Source of the DNA: Psilocybe azurescens
Lineage: Eukaryota > Basidiomycota > Agaricomycetes > Agaricales > Agrocybaceae
DNA: 64,000 nt
Direction: 5' to 3'
Assembly: GCA_023853785.1 (NCBI GenBank)
Contig: JAJIRX010000622.1
Coordinates: forward strand, 868,001-932,000
The translations under genes and the position numbers were made by a program. This document shows, piece after piece, positions 63,814-64,000 of this stretch. The notes under the pieces were generated by a model. It saw only the letters and a program-made list of their open reading frames with translations. It made no database searches and was not told the origin of the DNA. Numbering within the stretch: position 1 is the first letter of the stretch; the number at the start of each line of letters is the position of its first letter.

Positions 63814-64000
63814 GGTGGTTAGAGCGAGACAAGTTGGTCAACCATTCTCTCCAAACTTTTTTATTTAATATCAACCACCCCAGTTTCATTCGGCCGACCC
63901 AACCGATTTGTCGTTCTAGTCCCGACCCCGCTTATCCCGATCCACCTATATCCCCCGTCATTCTCGAATCCGAAAAACATGACTGGTTAGTGTCAGTCTA
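63814..64000 (+). other. Divergent promoter and possible first exon at the window edge
   Basis: Upstream of ILV5 the sequence is pyrimidine-rich. At 63979 an ATGACTG is followed at once by GTTAGTG, which could be a seven-base first coding exon and donor of a divergent plus-strand gene running off the window. Too little is present to say more. Confidence 0.2.

Overview
The window looks like nuclear DNA of a basidiomycete fungus, most likely an Agaricomycete. Coding regions are cut by many short (about 45-80 bp) GT-AG introns, several proteins belong to families expanded in mushroom-forming fungi (DUF6593, arrestin-like adaptors, F-box/LRR-like, 7TM receptors), and no bacterial-style operons, tRNA, rRNA or CRISPR array were seen. 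All gene models below were spliced by eye.

Layout. 1-2.6 kb: no gene, one imperfect tandem duplication. 2.6-9.9 kb: a vacuolar amino acid transporter (AVT3-like, +) facing an AhpC/TSA-type thioredoxin-fold protein (-). 10.7-23 kb is gene-poor accessory sequence: two members of a small unnamed family with a shared charged helix, a decayed RAI1/DXO decapping-nuclease copy, a decayed DUF6593 copy, a secreted thaumatin-like protein and a secreted AroQ-type chorismate mutase. 23.6-33.7 kb: a glycosyltransferase-like gene and a paladin-type phosphatase (about 30 introns, three CX5R loops) in divergent orientation, then an intact DUF6593 paralogue. 36.8-47 kb: four tandem same-strand arrestin-like genes with PPxY motifs and a shared 18-nt microexon. 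47.1-49.8 kb: a lysine-methyltransferase-like gene and a PMP47-like peroxisomal carrier sharing an 83-bp divergent promoter. 50-53.6 kb: a damaged F-box/LRR-like gene and a seven-transmembrane receptor. 55.8-63.8 kb: conserved metabolic and trafficking genes: the BIO3-BIO1 fusion for biotin, the PI3-kinase VPS34 and mitochondrial ILV5.

Functional themes: membrane nutrient transport and its ubiquitin-linked turnover (AVT3, four ART-like adaptors, VPS34), primary metabolism (biotin, branched-chain amino acids), and small secreted proteins.

The most striking whole-window signal is that about half of the otherwise well-conserved genes carry one or more single-base frame breaks, mostly at homopolymer runs, including in the normally single-copy VPS34 and ILV5. 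This fits residual long-read homopolymer errors better than biology, and it means automatic gene models here will be truncated or split. I did not find a convincing undescribed defence or mobile system. The best biological leads are the tandem arrestin cluster with its conserved microexon, the PchB-like secreted chorismate mutase, and the paired 'intact plus decayed' gene copies.
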